A stretch of 7,291 bases of DNA from Hyphomicrobium sp. (GTDB lineage: Bacteria > Pseudomonadota > Alphaproteobacteria > Rhizobiales > Hyphomicrobiaceae), in assembly GCA_030609245.1 (NCBI GenBank), contig JAUWCP010000114.1, positions 1 to 7,291 on the forward strand, written 5' to 3'. The notes beneath the pieces were generated by a model. The model searched no databases. It was not told the origin of the DNA and was given only the letters and a program-made list of their open reading frames with translations. The position numbers and the translations under genes were made by a program. Shown one piece after another: positions 6,843 through 7,291 of this stretch. The first letter of the stretch is position 1. Each line of letters starts with the position of its first letter.

Positions 6843-7038
6843 CCGAGCGCGTCGTTAGAGGGCAATGAACACGCTCAGCGCTACTGCCGCCATTGCGGAA
6901 GGAAAGCGGCTCGGCAGGCAGCCAATGCTCATATTCGGCACGTGTAGCGATAGCCGATACGTATGACAGTGCCGTGTCGGCTGAGAGCACAATTCCCGCC
7001 AAAATCGGCCCCATGTTGTAGAGCGGCGTCGAAACGCG

Positions 7039-7065
7039 AAAGCCGGGGCCAAAAGCCCCGGCTTT
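7039..7065 (-). terminator. Stem-loop terminator, probably for the porin gene
   Basis: AAAGCCGGGGC, a CAAAA loop, and GCCCCGGCTTT form a perfect 11-bp stem. If one G (7038) is bulged, CGC/GCG adds three more pairs. The stem is GC-rich with A at its left foot and T at its right foot, so it could end transcription from either side, although the T-run is only three long. The nearest gene it can serve is the porin on the minus strand, whose stop is about 80 bp upstream in that orientation. Confidence 0.8.
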
Positions 7066-7147
7066 GCGAAATTCTCGATCGTTTCCCGAGGGTTTTCCCA
7101 CCTCGCTTCAGCCAGCTATGGCTGGTTTCGGCTTTCCGGAGAGCGGA

Positions 7148-7291
7148 TTAGGGCACCGAAACGGAGGCGGTGAAGACGAACGTCTCGTCGCATTGGAAGA
7201 GCGGACCGTTGCAGAAGCCGTCCGCATTCGAGACGTTCGTATCCCAGTAGCGGAAATCGAAAGAAATATTCCCGACGGCCAGCTCAAGACC
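7148..7291 (-). CDS. C-terminal fragment of a probable TorF-like (Gcw_chp) outer-membrane porin
   Basis: This minus-strand frame enters from the right edge and ends at a TAA (7150-7148), giving 47 residues with no start in the window. The residues begin GLELAVGNISFDFRYWDTNV and end in CDETFVFTASVSVP. Alternating hydrophobic and polar residues, a FRYWDTN strand, a loop with two cysteines (positions 27 and 34 of the fragment), and a final strand that ends the protein are what is known from the C-terminus of the TorF/Gcw_chp family of putative porins, whose members often end in a DTN...CD...V.S.S pattern. The final residue is Pro rather than the Phe common in porins. The beta-barrel call is fairly good; the exact family is inferred from remembered patterns. 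A stem-loop terminator lies downstream. Confidence 0.65.
   Translation of the reverse strand, partial: GLELAVGNISFDFRYWDTNVSNADGFCNGPLFQCDETFVFTASVSVP

Larger units (their letters stand above)
6600..7147. other. Long region without a convincing gene
   Basis: These 548 bases lie between the start of the 257-residue protein gene and the end of the porin gene, both on the minus strand, so the part near 6600-6700 should hold the promoter of the former; no clear -35/-10 pair was found. Short frames exist on both strands but lack ribosome sites and look like chance. One small plus frame (6865-6966, 33 residues) ends in LIFGTCSDSRYV, which resembles the zinc-binding CSDSR motif of beta-carbonic anhydrases; it may be a relic or coincidence. 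A 9-bp inverted repeat (6772-6780 and 6834-6842) and the terminator at 7039-7065 are listed separately. A weaker stem (CAGCCA-GCTA-TGGCTG, 7109-7124) lies just after the porin stop. Confidence 0.5.

Noticed and set aside
6635..6868. Plus-strand frame of 77 codons starting with GTG
   Set aside because: No ribosome site, very basic chance-like composition, and it covers the likely promoter region of the divergent minus-strand gene.
6787..7101. Minus-strand frame of 104 codons (MGKPSGND..., with a MGPILAGIVLSADTALSYV segment)
   Set aside because: It runs through the terminator stem-loop at 7039-7065, has no ribosome site, and its C-terminal part is Arg/Pro-rich as in chance frames. The hydrophobic segment alone is not enough.

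Overview
The window is GC-rich and densely coding on both strands. Its gene content and protein style suggest an alphaproteobacterium, probably of the Rhizobiales/Hyphomicrobiales type. The evidence is a rhizobial-style pyruvate phosphate dikinase of 904 residues, a TorF-like (Gcw_chp) porin tail, and a secreted RNase T2. This placement is inferred from protein style only; no rRNA, tRNA or other phylogenetic marker is present.

Layout, left to right. Bases 2-127 (+) are the last 41 codons of a membrane protein, probably an MFS-type transporter. It converges on ppdK, which ends only 30 bp away. Bases 158-2872 (-) are a complete ppdK with all catalytic residues. A 218-bp spacer (2873-3090) separates ppdK from a divergent two-gene unit on the + strand: an M20 metallopeptidase (3091-4506), then, 9 bp later, a secreted ribonuclease T2 (4516-5334). 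Bases 5335-5825 are poorly explained and hold only overlapping, unconvincing short frames and a 16-bp perfect palindrome. Bases 5826-6599 (-) encode an unrecognised 257-residue protein with one N-terminal membrane segment and a GTG start. Bases 6600-7147 contain no convincing gene, but do contain inverted repeats, a small fragment with a CSDSR motif, and a strong stem-loop (7039-7065) that fits as the terminator of the last gene. Bases 7148-7291 (-) are the C-terminal 47 residues of a probable TorF-like outer-membrane porin that runs off the window.

How the genes may work together: PpdK interconverts pyruvate and PEP and is central metabolism. The M20 peptidase and the exported RNase T2 are closely spaced and probably co-transcribed. 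Both break down polymers or oligomers (peptides, RNA), so a nutrient-salvage role is a reasonable inference, though nothing in the sequence proves it. I see no CRISPR array, insertion sequence, phage module or defence system. The most interesting items are modest: the unrecognised 257-residue membrane-anchored protein, the missing active-site lysine in the RNase T2, and the two non-coding or degenerate stretches around the unrecognised gene.
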